Shown here: positions 36,701-44,124 of the stretch, one piece after another | Layout: the number at the start of each line of letters is the position of its first letter | Numbering within the stretch: position 1 is the first letter of the stretch | Assembly: GCF_001417815.1 (NCBI RefSeq) | Contig: NZ_BCFK01000028.1 | Coordinates: 1-64,000, forward strand | DNA from: Bifidobacterium aesculapii | Lineage (GTDB): Bacteria > Actinomycetota > Actinomycetes > Actinomycetales > Bifidobacteriaceae | Direction: 5' to 3' | DNA length: 64,000 nt | Position numbers and translations under genes: made by a program | The notes under the pieces: generated by a model | What the model saw: only the letters and a program-made list of their open reading frames with translations | Databases searched by the model: none | What the model was told of the DNA's origin: nothing

Positions 36701-37046
36701 CGATCTCTTTACGGTCGTAGATGTAGAGGCTGACCTCCTTGCCGAAATGCGCCTTGTCTTCCTTGTTGTCGCGGATGATGGAGATGGTCCGTCCGTTGAC
36801 GAACGAGTTGAGGGCGAGCGGTGTGCGCAGTGTCTCGATCTGTTCGAGGATCTGCGCCATCTCGCCGTCAGTCAGATGATACTGGCCGAGGCAATCCACA
36901 CCGCAGTTGTTGCGGTAGAGGATGCCCTTCCAGTTCTCGACCAGGTCCTTCTCGGTCGGGTAACGCAGCACGCCGTCCGTCCAGCCGTGCTGCTTGAGCA
37001 CCGAGATGACACTTTCCTCGAAATCCGATTCCTTGTCGAAGATCAT
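33792..37046 (-). CDS. hsdR: Type I restriction enzyme subunit R (HsdR)
   Basis: 1084 residues. N-terminal nuclease domain with the E-x-K core in GMPLIHIELKRSGTP, then a SF2 translocase with Walker A HTTGSGKTMTS, DEAD-like box DECHRS, motif III FGFTGTP and a helicase C-terminal half around DQMLTGFDSKWVNTLYLDK and QAFSRTNR. A C-terminal helical domain contacts the methylase. Cuts unmodified DNA after ATP-driven translocation when joined to HsdM and HsdS. The ATG overlaps the upstream stop (ATGA), so it is the last gene of the hsd operon. Confidence 0.95.
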   Translation of the reverse strand: MIFDKESDFEESVISVLKQHGWTDGVLRYPTEKDLVENWKGILYRNNCGVDCLGQYHLTDGEMAQILEQIETLRTPLALNSFVNGRTISIIRDNKEDKAHFGKEVSLYIYDRKEIAGGKSVYQIAQQPVYPAKNAILNSRRGDLTLLINGMPLIHIELKRSGTPVSQATGQIEKYAHEGVFTGLFRLVQIFVGMTPDDAVYFANPGADRFNPSYYFHWADFNNELICGNDKPGADEWKRFIGGTSGAAGLLSIPMAHQLIGFYTVADSSDGCLKVLRSYQYIAANAISDRVRTCDWEHRPETPGRRGGYVWHTTGSGKTMTSFKSAQLIADSKDADKVVFLMDRIELGTQSLKEYRSFADDEDDVQGTENTGVLRDKLDSTDPRNTLIVTSIQKMSNIKPGESGVTQAELDRMAAKRIVFIVDECHRSTFGDMLQDIRRSFPNALFFGFTGTPILDENQKKDSTTSMIFGKCLHRYGIADGIRDHNVLGFDPTMVATYKDMDVRKAVALSQAHTATVEEALADPDKAKVYRHYMNKNEVPMASTTDGSGRNVTGIEDFLGNEQYGVGSEHEDMVVSDILEQFPVLSHANKFHAMLATSSIPEAISYYRLFKKQAPDLRVTALFDPNIDNNAGSTVKEDALCEIIDDYNTAYGKEFTISTWAAMKKDISSRLSHKSPYGNIDTNRSQRLDLLIVVDQMLTGFDSKWVNTLYLDKVIEYESIIQAFSRTNRLFGPDKPFGVIRYYRKPHTMRRNIERAVKLYSGDRPLDLFVQKLPQNVAAMDARYKEILDIFGSAGQGDLRHLPESVEAKRKFAKEFVALNRFLEAAKVQGFEWGRESYEFTDENGVRTVVRAELDERTYLILAQRYKELFENGSGTGGSNGGGMEAPYELDGYLTAIDTGLIDTDYMNANFTKWLKALREDSPELEQASELLHRSFATLSTDEQRFAELFLHDVERGDVTVEDGMTLRDYITRYARREKDEQIDKLVDYFGVKRTLVEELVLKHIDEANIGEFGRLKDLYDSIDKKRSKTTLEAWTGMVISQPKVNRAVRTLLRRFVLEGGFDIDAALDDIRIAKSGGAGRYAA

Positions 37047-38587
37047 CGCCCTGTTCCTCCTTGAACTTCCCAGTGGCCGGTTTTGCGTGAACCGATACGT
37101 TTGAGCAGACCACGCTTTTGCAATAACGACGTGTGGTTGGCAACGGCGGTTCGCCCTATACCGACAGCCGAGCCGATTTCTTCTTGCGTGGCATTCGGAT
37201 GCTGCGCAAGGTAACGAAGCACTGCCCGCGCGCTGCTGTTAAGAGCATGCGATTCGGTATTGTCAGCAATATTGTCAGTATTGTCAGCGTTATTGTCAGC
37301 GTTGCTGACAATACCATCATCAGATGCGCTTATCTGCTCATCACCCGCAGTCGGACCAAGCTCAAGCATCAGCGTAGTCCGCTCCGCTTCGCCAAAACAT
37401 TCCTCTATCCGCGGCTCGGGAAGCCCGACATTGGCCCATGTGGCGAAGACATCAGGGATTCCAGTGCCAGCGCGCTCGCCGACATCAATGAGTCCGAACA
37501 TACGCATGATGCCGGCATTACGTGGATCGGACGTGCCGCCCAAGCGCATCTGCTCGAGACCGGTGCGAATAGTACCCGGATTCTCGAACACCAGACGAGA
37601 CGGTTCGCAACGCACCACCACACCGCGCACGCCGTAGTAGTCGGCGTTGAACAGGCAATTCGCCAAGGCTTCACGTACCGCCTTGTGCATGGGGGTATCA
37701 TCCACTCGGAAAATACCGTCCAGTTTGAACGGCACTTTGAGCACCGACGTGAGCTTGCGGCTCACCTGGAAGAAGAAGTCGAAGACGTTGCCGGACCATA
37801 AGCCATCTCCCGAGTGCACCCGATCGGTCCAGCGTATCGACGGATCGAGCGCCTCACGGTAATCGAGGAAATAGTTCGGGCATTCCCGGAGGATGTCATA
37901 GTCGTTGCCGAACATGAGTATGCCGGCGAGCGTGGGATGCAACCTGCCGTCCTCACGACTGACGGCCGCGGCGCCGATGGCCCGCAGGAACGGCTCGGTT
38001 CCAAGGGGATTCCACGAGCTTTGCGCGTGCGCCGTCTGGAAACGCATGCGATAGCCCCTGATGCTTTCGGCGTTGAGATCCGAGACGGAGAACTCGTCAA
38101 GTACCTTACCGTCCATGGTCTCGGACGACTGATCACGCACCATGGATACGATTTCGCTTCTGATGCAGCGGTAGTCGCCTTCGCCTCTTCTGCGATAGGT
38201 GCCGTTGTAGAGGTCGTTGTTGATGTGGACGGGACGCTCCTCGCGTGGAGCGCGGGGAACATGGATGGCGACGACTGCACCGCCATCCGTTTCCAGCAAT
38301 TCGACTTCGGACTCGATGGGCAGTACGGCACTCACCTTGGAGCGGTTGCTCACCGTGTTCCAGAAATCCTGACGCAGATGCTCGGCTTCGGAACGGGTAA
38401 GTCCGATTGCCTCGAATGTGCCGTCACCGCGTTCTTTGACCCCGAGCAGGATGACTCCACCGTAGGTGTTGGCGAACGCGGAGTAGGTTTCCCACATGCT
38501 GCGCGGCAATCCGCCCTTCGCGGCCTTCGCCTCGATGCGGTTGTTCTCCCGGTACGAATCAAGCCGGGCGATGTCGAACGTGTCCAT
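37043..38587 (-). CDS. AlbA_2/Schlafen-type ATP-binding protein with winged helix
   Basis: 514 residues from the ATG at 38587 (GGGAG six bases upstream; the ATG at 38593 abuts it). The N-terminal AlbA_2 domain shows NNRIEAKAAKGGLPRSMWETYSAFANTYGG... ILLGVKE, followed by a helicase-related ATP-binding C-terminal part (MHKAVREALANCLFNADY, GISDPRNAGIM-like GGTSDPRNAGIMRMFGLIDVGERAGTGIP). A C-terminal winged helix (ATQEEIGSAVGIGRTAVANHTSLLQKRGLL) ends the protein, joined by a linker rich in Ala-Asp-Asn repeats. Such proteins often sit inside Type I RM operons and may regulate them; the role is unproven. Confidence 0.85.
   Translation of the reverse strand: MDTFDIARLDSYRENNRIEAKAAKGGLPRSMWETYSAFANTYGGVILLGVKERGDGTFEAIGLTRSEAEHLRQDFWNTVSNRSKVSAVLPIESEVELLETDGGAVVAIHVPRAPREERPVHINNDLYNGTYRRRGEGDYRCIRSEIVSMVRDQSSETMDGKVLDEFSVSDLNAESIRGYRMRFQTAHAQSSWNPLGTEPFLRAIGAAAVSREDGRLHPTLAGILMFGNDYDILRECPNYFLDYREALDPSIRWTDRVHSGDGLWSGNVFDFFFQVSRKLTSVLKVPFKLDGIFRVDDTPMHKAVREALANCLFNADYYGVRGVVVRCEPSRLVFENPGTIRTGLEQMRLGGTSDPRNAGIMRMFGLIDVGERAGTGIPDVFATWANVGLPEPRIEECFGEAERTTLMLELGPTAGDEQISASDDGIVSNADNNADNTDNIADNTESHALNSSARAVLRYLAQHPNATQEEIGSAVGIGRTAVANHTSLLQKRGLLKRIGSRKTGHWEVQGGTGR
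37257..37315. repeat. In-frame TTGTCAG repeats coding an Ala-Asp-Asn linker
   Basis: Units of TTGTCAG spaced 9 or 12 bases recur five times on the plus strand, coding ADN/TDN-type residues on the minus strand. All spacings are multiples of three, so copy changes would lengthen or shorten the linker without a frameshift. Confidence 0.65.
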
Positions 38588-38599
38588 GATCATCTCCCG

Positions 38600-39877
38600 T
38601 CACACGAACATCTTGTCAAGCAGCGATTTCTTGATGTTCCGCAGCAATTCCAACTTACGCTGATGAAGGGTGATGAGGTCGTCGAGCCGGGAGAAGACGC
38701 CACTGATCTTTGCCTGTTCTTCGACAGCGGGTACACACACTATCGTGTCAGCCATTGCCGCCTTCGACACAGCAATGACTTTTATACCCTGCATGAGCGG
38801 CACAAGCTGATTATGGAAAGCCGGAGCATTCAAGTAATGTCCCAAGAAGCCGGGGGCATATTCCCTCAGCGGGCGACATGGCATCGTGTGGAGACCTGAG
38901 AAAACTTGTTTATCCCCCAAATTCCTCAGTTCAGCGCATCTTCCCGCTGTGGAATCCTCCGCGGTGTCCGCAATGACAATGTCACCTTCCTGAAGGAGGT
39001 CACATGCCAACTTTGTAGCAACATCATCGTTCGCAATGCGAGGAAGATCAACCGAATCGAGGCTAAGAACCGAACCATACTTGATAAGCACATCACCATA
39101 ATGGACATCAAAAAAAGAGCCACTATCAGGACTGAGCTCAGCACGCGACAACGTATTGTTCTTTAGGAAAACCAATTCATCAGAGAACTTACGCTGTTCC
39201 CAAGGGTCAGCAAAACCAGCGAAACGAATCTTCGGAACTGATTCACCCTCCTGAGGGAACATTTGTTCGAGCATCGCCTTCTTAAAGACAACAAGCTTGT
39301 CATACTTACGCTGATGAAGGGTGATGAGTTCGTCGAGCTGGGAGAAGAACCGGCCGATGGCCTGCTGCTCGGTAGCCGACGGTGGAACTGATAACGTCGT
39401 TTCGAAGAAATCATCAGGCGCAATATTGAGCAACCCATGATTCCTGGCCCCTTCAGCCGCGATCATCTGGACAGCCTTGTACCAGCGGTTGGTCTCGTAA
39501 TATGTCACAAGATAATCTGGATCAGCGCCGAGCAGCTCAAAGCATATGTATAACGTTGAAACACAGCCCTTTTCATACTGGGTCAGACGCTTGATCGCAC
39601 CCCATGGGCTATCCACGGAAGTGCTTTTGTTATATGCAAACTCGCCTTTCCGGAGCAGATAGTAACCACTCATATCTTTGCTTGCCACTTGACTGTTGAA
39701 GAACAGCCTCTGATCAATCAATCCATACTGTGCGGAGATAGTCAATGGAAGATCAGACTCGTTATCCGAATTCTTCCGTGTTACACGTCGGACCAGCTCC
39801 CCCAACTTACGCTGTTCCCAAGGGTCAGCAAAACCAGCGAAACGAATCGAAGGAATGTTCGAATTTCCCATCATCAT
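38600..39877 (-). CDS. hsdS: Type I restriction enzyme specificity subunit (HsdS)
   Basis: 425 residues with the two-target-recognition-domain layout. Each half begins with IRFAGFADPWEQRK (residues about 11-24 and 217-230) and ends with a conserved helix (FFSQLDELITLHQRKYDK... and FSRLDDLITLHQRKLEL...). The variable regions between are the DNA-binding TRDs, and they are AT-richer than the surrounding genes. HsdS chooses the methylated sequence for the HsdM/HsdR complex. Start at 39877 or the ATGs at 39874/39871; the first overlaps the hsdM stop (ATGA). Long repeats shared with the inverted cassette at 43.5-44.0 kb mark it as a recombining gene. Confidence 0.94.
   Translation of the reverse strand: MMMGNSNIPSIRFAGFADPWEQRKLGELVRRVTRKNSDNESDLPLTISAQYGLIDQRLFFNSQVASKDMSGYYLLRKGEFAYNKSTSVDSPWGAIKRLTQYEKGCVSTLYICFELLGADPDYLVTYYETNRWYKAVQMIAAEGARNHGLLNIAPDDFFETTLSVPPSATEQQAIGRFFSQLDELITLHQRKYDKLVVFKKAMLEQMFPQEGESVPKIRFAGFADPWEQRKFSDELVFLKNNTLSRAELSPDSGSFFDVHYGDVLIKYGSVLSLDSVDLPRIANDDVATKLACDLLQEGDIVIADTAEDSTAGRCAELRNLGDKQVFSGLHTMPCRPLREYAPGFLGHYLNAPAFHNQLVPLMQGIKVIAVSKAAMADTIVCVPAVEEQAKISGVFSRLDDLITLHQRKLELLRNIKKSLLDKMFV
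38654..38697 (-). repeat. Inverted repeat, copy in the hsdS 3' conserved region
   Basis: 44 bases identical (44/44) to the reverse complement of 43977-44020 in the silent cassette. Codes the SRLDDLITLHQRK helix. Confidence 0.9.
39186..39230 (-). repeat. 45-bp direct repeat within hsdS, second copy
   Basis: Identical to 39804-39848. Codes the start of the second target-recognition domain (IRFAGFADPWEQRK). The pair could recombine to delete or duplicate a domain. Confidence 0.92.
39305..39370 (-). repeat. Inverted repeat, copy in the hsdS central conserved region
   Basis: 66 bases matching the reverse complement of 43955-44020 at 64 positions. Codes EQQAIGRFFSQLDELITLHQRK. Confidence 0.92.
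39802..39848 (-). repeat. Repeat at the hsdS 5' conserved region
   Basis: First copy of the 45-bp direct repeat (39804-39848). Its outer part (39802-39822) is also a 20/21 inverted match to 43503-43523 in the silent cassette, reading CTTGGGAACA then CGTAAGTTGG around one variable base. Confidence 0.88.
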
Positions 39878-42435
39878 TCACCTCCCAGCAGGCTCTTGAG
39901 CTCGACGATGCCGGCCATGTCGAACTCGTTGCCGGTCAGTTGGTCGAGCATGGCTCCCAATTCGGACTCCGCGGTCCTGATCTGGCCGCATACGTCGGCA
40001 TAGGTGGTCGTATATTTGTCATCCAACGCCGTCACCTTGGACACCAGCTCATCAAGTACGGCGACCGGCAACGCCTCCAGCCTGCGCTGCAACGGATCGA
40101 TCCACTTGGCAGCCAGCAGATCGGCGGCTTGCTCATCATCAAGCCCTTTGATGATCGTCGCGGTCTTGTTTTCAAGGGCCGCACGCAAATCCTTGACGGA
40201 TTTCCTGACCTTGCGTTCATCATCGAGCAGTTCGCTTGCACTCACGAGCACGCGGTCCAGAGCGGTCTGGGGAGCCTTGCCGATGCGCTTCACCGCCTTC
40301 TTCAATTCGGCAGCGACGAACGCATCACCCGCCTCGTTGATCGCGTCGGAGTCCTTGTCCTCCTCGTCCAGATTCTCCAGAAGATCGTTCAGCTCCTGCC
40401 CGATCTCGGTCAGACGATGCTCCTGCGATTCGATTTCGGCCAAATCGGCAGACAGCAACCGCTCCTGCACGAGGTCGAACGGCAGGATACGTCCAGTCCA
40501 GCCTTCCTGGACCTCGACGTCCTTGCCGCCTTTCTTCTTGACGACCATGTTGGGGTCCACCGCGCGGACGGCATCAAACCCGTCGTTCTGGATGGTCTCA
40601 AGGTCGATCGACACCTGTTGCCAACCATCATCAAGCACCTGATAGGCGGTGTACGGGTCCACCAGCAGCGTATCGGCCAGCCGACGGAACAACTCACCCG
40701 CCAGTTCACCCTCCTTGGCGGCGACGTTCACGGACACGCAGCCATCAACCAATTCCCGGCGCAGCAGCATCGGGTAATCGGCGAACACGCGCTTGTACCG
40801 ATCGACATAGGCCTTGACTTCGGCATTGCCGTACACCGTCTCACGCACCGAACCGTCGCGGACCTTGGCGATATGCCCATCCCGCGTTTCGAACAACTGC
40901 TCCTTGAGACTCGGAAACACGTCCCAGAACCGTTGCAGCGCATCGATCTCGTGCGAGGGTACGCCGCCGAACATGGTGGCATACAGATCCCAGTTCTCGG
41001 CCGCTTCGGAGGAGTCCACGTATCGGGGAATGTTGAGGTTGTAGTCGTTCTCCCGAATCTCCTTGATGCCGACCAGACGGCTGAACTTATCCACGTTTTT
41101 CTCGCCGGCCACCGCGTCGACGATGCGACGGATGTCGCAGGCTCGCAGCTTGTTGTTCTTGCCGTCCTTGATGAAATGCTTGGACGCATCGACGATGAGC
41201 ACATGGTCGTCGTCGCGATGTTTGCACAGCACCATCACGATGGTGGGGATGCCCGTGCCGAAGAAGATGTTCGCCGGCAGACCGATGATGGCCTGGATAT
41301 GGTGGTGTTCCACGAGATTCTTGCGGATCACGCCTTCCTCACCGCCACGGAACAACACGCCATGAGGCAGGACGATGCACATGATGCCATCGTCACGCAG
41401 ATGATAGAGGTCATGCAGCATGAAGGCGTAATCGGCCTTCGACTTGGGCGCGATGCCGTATTCGAAGCGCAGGTCGGCACCCGCCTCCGGCGGCTCCCAG
41501 TTCTGCGAATACGGCGGATTCGAGACCACGGAATCCACGAACAGCGGTTCATAGGTCTCATCCTTGGTCTCGTCCGTATCGAACCACGGCCAGTCGTCCT
41601 TCAATGTATCACCGTTGCGGGCCACGATGTTGTCCGGCAGGATGCCGCGCATCACCAGATTCATGCGCGTGAGATTGTAGGTGTTCTCCTTGAGTTCCTG
41701 CGCATAGTACTTGATGTCGTTCGGATTGCCGTTGCGGCAGGCCACCGCCTGACCTATATGGATGAGCAGCGAGCCGGAGCCGGACGTCGGATCGTAGATC
41801 GTGATCTCCTTGCGCCCACGCAGATGCCACGCCACGATCTCACTCATCAACTGGGAGACCTCGCTGGGCGTGTAGAACTCGCCGGCTTTCTTGCCGGCGT
41901 TGGAGGCGAACTTGTCGATCAGGTACTCGTAGATGTAGCCGAGGGTGTCATACCCCTGACGGCTGTCCATCGGAATGTCCTTGATCAGGTAGATCAGGTC
42001 GCGAGCTGCCTTGGAACGGCTCCGCTCATCGGTGCCGAGCTTGGACAGTCCCGTCTGCAACGTGTCGAAGATACCGGAGAACACGCGTTTATGCGCCGGG
42101 TTGATGTTGCGCTCGAACGCCGAAAGCGCCGTGCGCACGTCCGCTATCTCGAAGTCGGCGCCCTTGTCGATCCACGTGGAGAACAGGTTGTCGTATGCGA
42201 TGAAATAGCCACAGAGATTGCGCACATCCTGCACGGTCTCGGCATCGTCTTCCGTGAGGTCCGGCAGATCTTCCTTGGTCCAGTCATCCGCATATAGACG
42301 GGCTACCAGCGTTTCGGAAAGGAACTTGTAGAAGATGAAGCCAAGAATGTAGTCCTTGTACTCGTTGGCCTCGATCTTCGAACGCATCCTGTTCGCGGAC
42401 TCCCAGATCTTGGAGGCAAGCTGCTGCTTATTCAT
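39874..42435 (-). CDS. hsdM: Type I restriction enzyme methylase subunit (HsdM)
   Basis: 853 residues, longer than the common 500 because of a C-terminal coiled-coil region. N6-adenine methyltransferase: N-terminal helical domain from MNKQQLASKIWESANRMR, then EFYTPSEVSQLM, SAM motif I DPTSGSGSLLIHIGQA, catalytic motif IV VVSNPPYSQNW and LPHGVLFRGG. The start ATG at 42435 was chosen as the standard N terminus; the extension upstream runs into low-complexity sequence between genes. It lies 31 bases after the mrr gene and overlaps hsdS. Confidence 0.95.
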   Translation of the reverse strand: MNKQQLASKIWESANRMRSKIEANEYKDYILGFIFYKFLSETLVARLYADDWTKEDLPDLTEDDAETVQDVRNLCGYFIAYDNLFSTWIDKGADFEIADVRTALSAFERNINPAHKRVFSGIFDTLQTGLSKLGTDERSRSKAARDLIYLIKDIPMDSRQGYDTLGYIYEYLIDKFASNAGKKAGEFYTPSEVSQLMSEIVAWHLRGRKEITIYDPTSGSGSLLIHIGQAVACRNGNPNDIKYYAQELKENTYNLTRMNLVMRGILPDNIVARNGDTLKDDWPWFDTDETKDETYEPLFVDSVVSNPPYSQNWEPPEAGADLRFEYGIAPKSKADYAFMLHDLYHLRDDGIMCIVLPHGVLFRGGEEGVIRKNLVEHHHIQAIIGLPANIFFGTGIPTIVMVLCKHRDDDHVLIVDASKHFIKDGKNNKLRACDIRRIVDAVAGEKNVDKFSRLVGIKEIRENDYNLNIPRYVDSSEAAENWDLYATMFGGVPSHEIDALQRFWDVFPSLKEQLFETRDGHIAKVRDGSVRETVYGNAEVKAYVDRYKRVFADYPMLLRRELVDGCVSVNVAAKEGELAGELFRRLADTLLVDPYTAYQVLDDGWQQVSIDLETIQNDGFDAVRAVDPNMVVKKKGGKDVEVQEGWTGRILPFDLVQERLLSADLAEIESQEHRLTEIGQELNDLLENLDEEDKDSDAINEAGDAFVAAELKKAVKRIGKAPQTALDRVLVSASELLDDERKVRKSVKDLRAALENKTATIIKGLDDEQAADLLAAKWIDPLQRRLEALPVAVLDELVSKVTALDDKYTTTYADVCGQIRTAESELGAMLDQLTGNEFDMAGIVELKSLLGGE

Positions 42436-42466
42436 GGTCGTTGTGGTTCTCCTGCTTCTGTTCTTC

Positions 42467-43435
42467 TTATTCTTCGTCCGTGTACTCGTTGAAAATGTCG
42501 CTGTCCACGGTTTTGATCTCGTAGATCCTGCGGGTGCTGACGCCGAAATCATGCTCGATCATCAGTTGCGCGAGCTTGTGCCCGTCCACGAGGATGATGT
42601 GCTGGAGCTTCGCATAGTCGATCGCCTGTTTGATGAACCGCGCGGTGGTGACGAACAATCCCCTGCCGCCGCGGCCCGCAATCGCACCGACGAACTTCTG
42701 GATGTCCGGCCTTCCCACGGTCTGGTCCTCGGCGTAGCGCTTGGCCTGCACGTAGATCAGATCGAAGCCGAGCTTGTCCTCCATGATGATGCCGTCGATG
42801 CCCTCGTCCCCGGTGATCGGTGTCATCTGACTCGCCGAGTCGAAGGCACCATATCCCATCTTCGCCATCAGATCGAGCACGAAGCGTTCGAACGCCACCG
42901 GCGAAAGTTTGAGGACCTCCGCCAGCAGGTCGTCGGCAAGGCGCATGGAGATCGAAGCGAACGCGCGATCAAGGGCTTCATCAGGGGTCTCCTCCGATGA
43001 AGCCCCTTTCACTGATTCCGCGCGACGTGATGTACTCACTGTCCGATCGGATGGCGTTGCTCCGGAAGTCGCTTCAGACGCACTGTCGTCATTGCTGCCA
43101 CCCGTAAAATCACGAAACGATTCATATCGGCTCAGATACCCACTGTCGATGGGGTCACCTGATGCAAGCGCCTTCTCCCCCTCTTCGGTGATGCGGTAGG
43201 CGCCACGTTTGGGACTCTCCATAAGTCCGGCCTTTTTCAGATACGTTCTGGCCCAGCCAATGCGTCCGTTGAGCACCCGGGAACGGCCGCTGGGCAGAAG
43301 CTGCCGACGCTCTTCATCGGTCAGATTGAACTCGTCGGCGAGCGCCGACAGCATCTCACCGGATTCGTGAACCTTACCGTCGGAAAGGAATCGGAGCACC
43401 GGACCGAAGAATTCATCGTATCGGGGAATTGCCAT
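42467..43435 (-). CDS. mrr: Mrr-like restriction endonuclease
   Basis: 322 residues. An N-terminal winged helix of the Mrr_N type (residues 1-95, PRYDEFFGPVLRFLSDGKVHE, ILNG-type RVLNGRIGWARTYLKKAGL) and a C-terminal PD-(D/E)xK nuclease core (FERFVLDLMAKMGYG, then TGDEGIDGIIMEDKLGFDLIYVQAKRY with the Asp and Gln-x-Lys catalytic residues). Mrr enzymes cut methylated DNA. As the first gene of the hsd operon it is an unusual partner for a modification system and may police foreign methylation. Confidence 0.9.
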   Translation of the reverse strand: MAIPRYDEFFGPVLRFLSDGKVHESGEMLSALADEFNLTDEERRQLLPSGRSRVLNGRIGWARTYLKKAGLMESPKRGAYRITEEGEKALASGDPIDSGYLSRYESFRDFTGGSNDDSASEATSGATPSDRTVSTSRRAESVKGASSEETPDEALDRAFASISMRLADDLLAEVLKLSPVAFERFVLDLMAKMGYGAFDSASQMTPITGDEGIDGIIMEDKLGFDLIYVQAKRYAEDQTVGRPDIQKFVGAIAGRGGRGLFVTTARFIKQAIDYAKLQHIILVDGHKLAQLMIEHDFGVSTRRIYEIKTVDSDIFNEYTDEE

Positions 43436-43502
43436 TGTCCACTTCCATCTCCGTCATAGCCGTGTAGCCATAATACGCCAAACAACTGGTACGATGCATC
43501 CG

Positions 43503-43523
43503 CTTGGGAACATCGTAAGTTGG
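43503..43523 (+). repeat. 5' inverted repeat of the silent hsdS cassette
   Basis: CTTGGGAACATCGTAAGTTGG region, matching hsdS 39802-39822 in inverted orientation at 20 of 21 positions. Codes WEHRKL against WEQRKL in hsdS. Confidence 0.85.
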
Positions 43524-43954
43524 AAGAGATTGCCACCTTTGGTGGAGGACATACTCCTTCTATGGCAGACACTGCGAACTATTTGGGTGGGAAGAATCTG
43601 TGGGTGACATCACAAGATGTCAAGCAACATTATCTTGTCAGTACAACAACAATGATTTCTGAAAAAGGCGCTGTGAAACTGACGAGGTATCCTGTGGGAT
43701 CACTTGTCATGGTTACACGAAGTGGGATATTACGGCATACGCTTCCCGTTGCAATGCTGCGAAAAACGGCGACTGTTAACCAAGACATCAAGGTCATACA
43801 ACCTAACGGTTCATGTTCAGGTTTGTGGCTGTTGCAGTACTTCGTGTCACATAACAAGAGACTGCTTCTTGAATACGGAAAGACTGGTACGACCGTTGAA
43901 AGTGTAGATTTCAGCAAATTAAAATCAATGAATTTGCTGATGCCGTCAGCACTA

Positions 43955-44020
43955 GAGCAGCAGGCCATCGGCCGGTTCTTCTCCCGGCTCGACGACCTCA
44001 TCACCCTTCATCAGCGTAAG
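43955..44020 (+). repeat. 3' inverted repeat of the silent hsdS cassette
   Basis: Matches 39305-39370 at 64/66 positions and, over its last 44 bases, 38654-38697 at 44/44, both inverted. Confidence 0.92.
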
Positions 44021-44082
44021 CCTTTGCAGCCACGCCAACAGTCCAGATCACCTGCCCTATGTGATTGTCTGGTAATGCTCCG

Positions 44083-44099
44083 TCATCAACGTAAGCGCC
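44083..44099 (+). repeat. Left recombination-site-like repeat flanking the recombinase
   Basis: TCATCAACGTAAGCGCC; its inverted partner at 45070-45086 matches at 16 of 17 positions. The core CAACGTAAG resembles the CAGCGTAAG found at every hsdS domain border. Confidence 0.7.
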
Positions 44100-44124
44100 T
44101 GTCCATCTGCAAAGGAGACCTTAC

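Noticed and set aside
39874..42435. HsdM as a fused MS protein because of its length
   Set aside because: The extra C-terminal 300 residues are helical/coiled and lack TRD-like halves; a complete hsdS follows.
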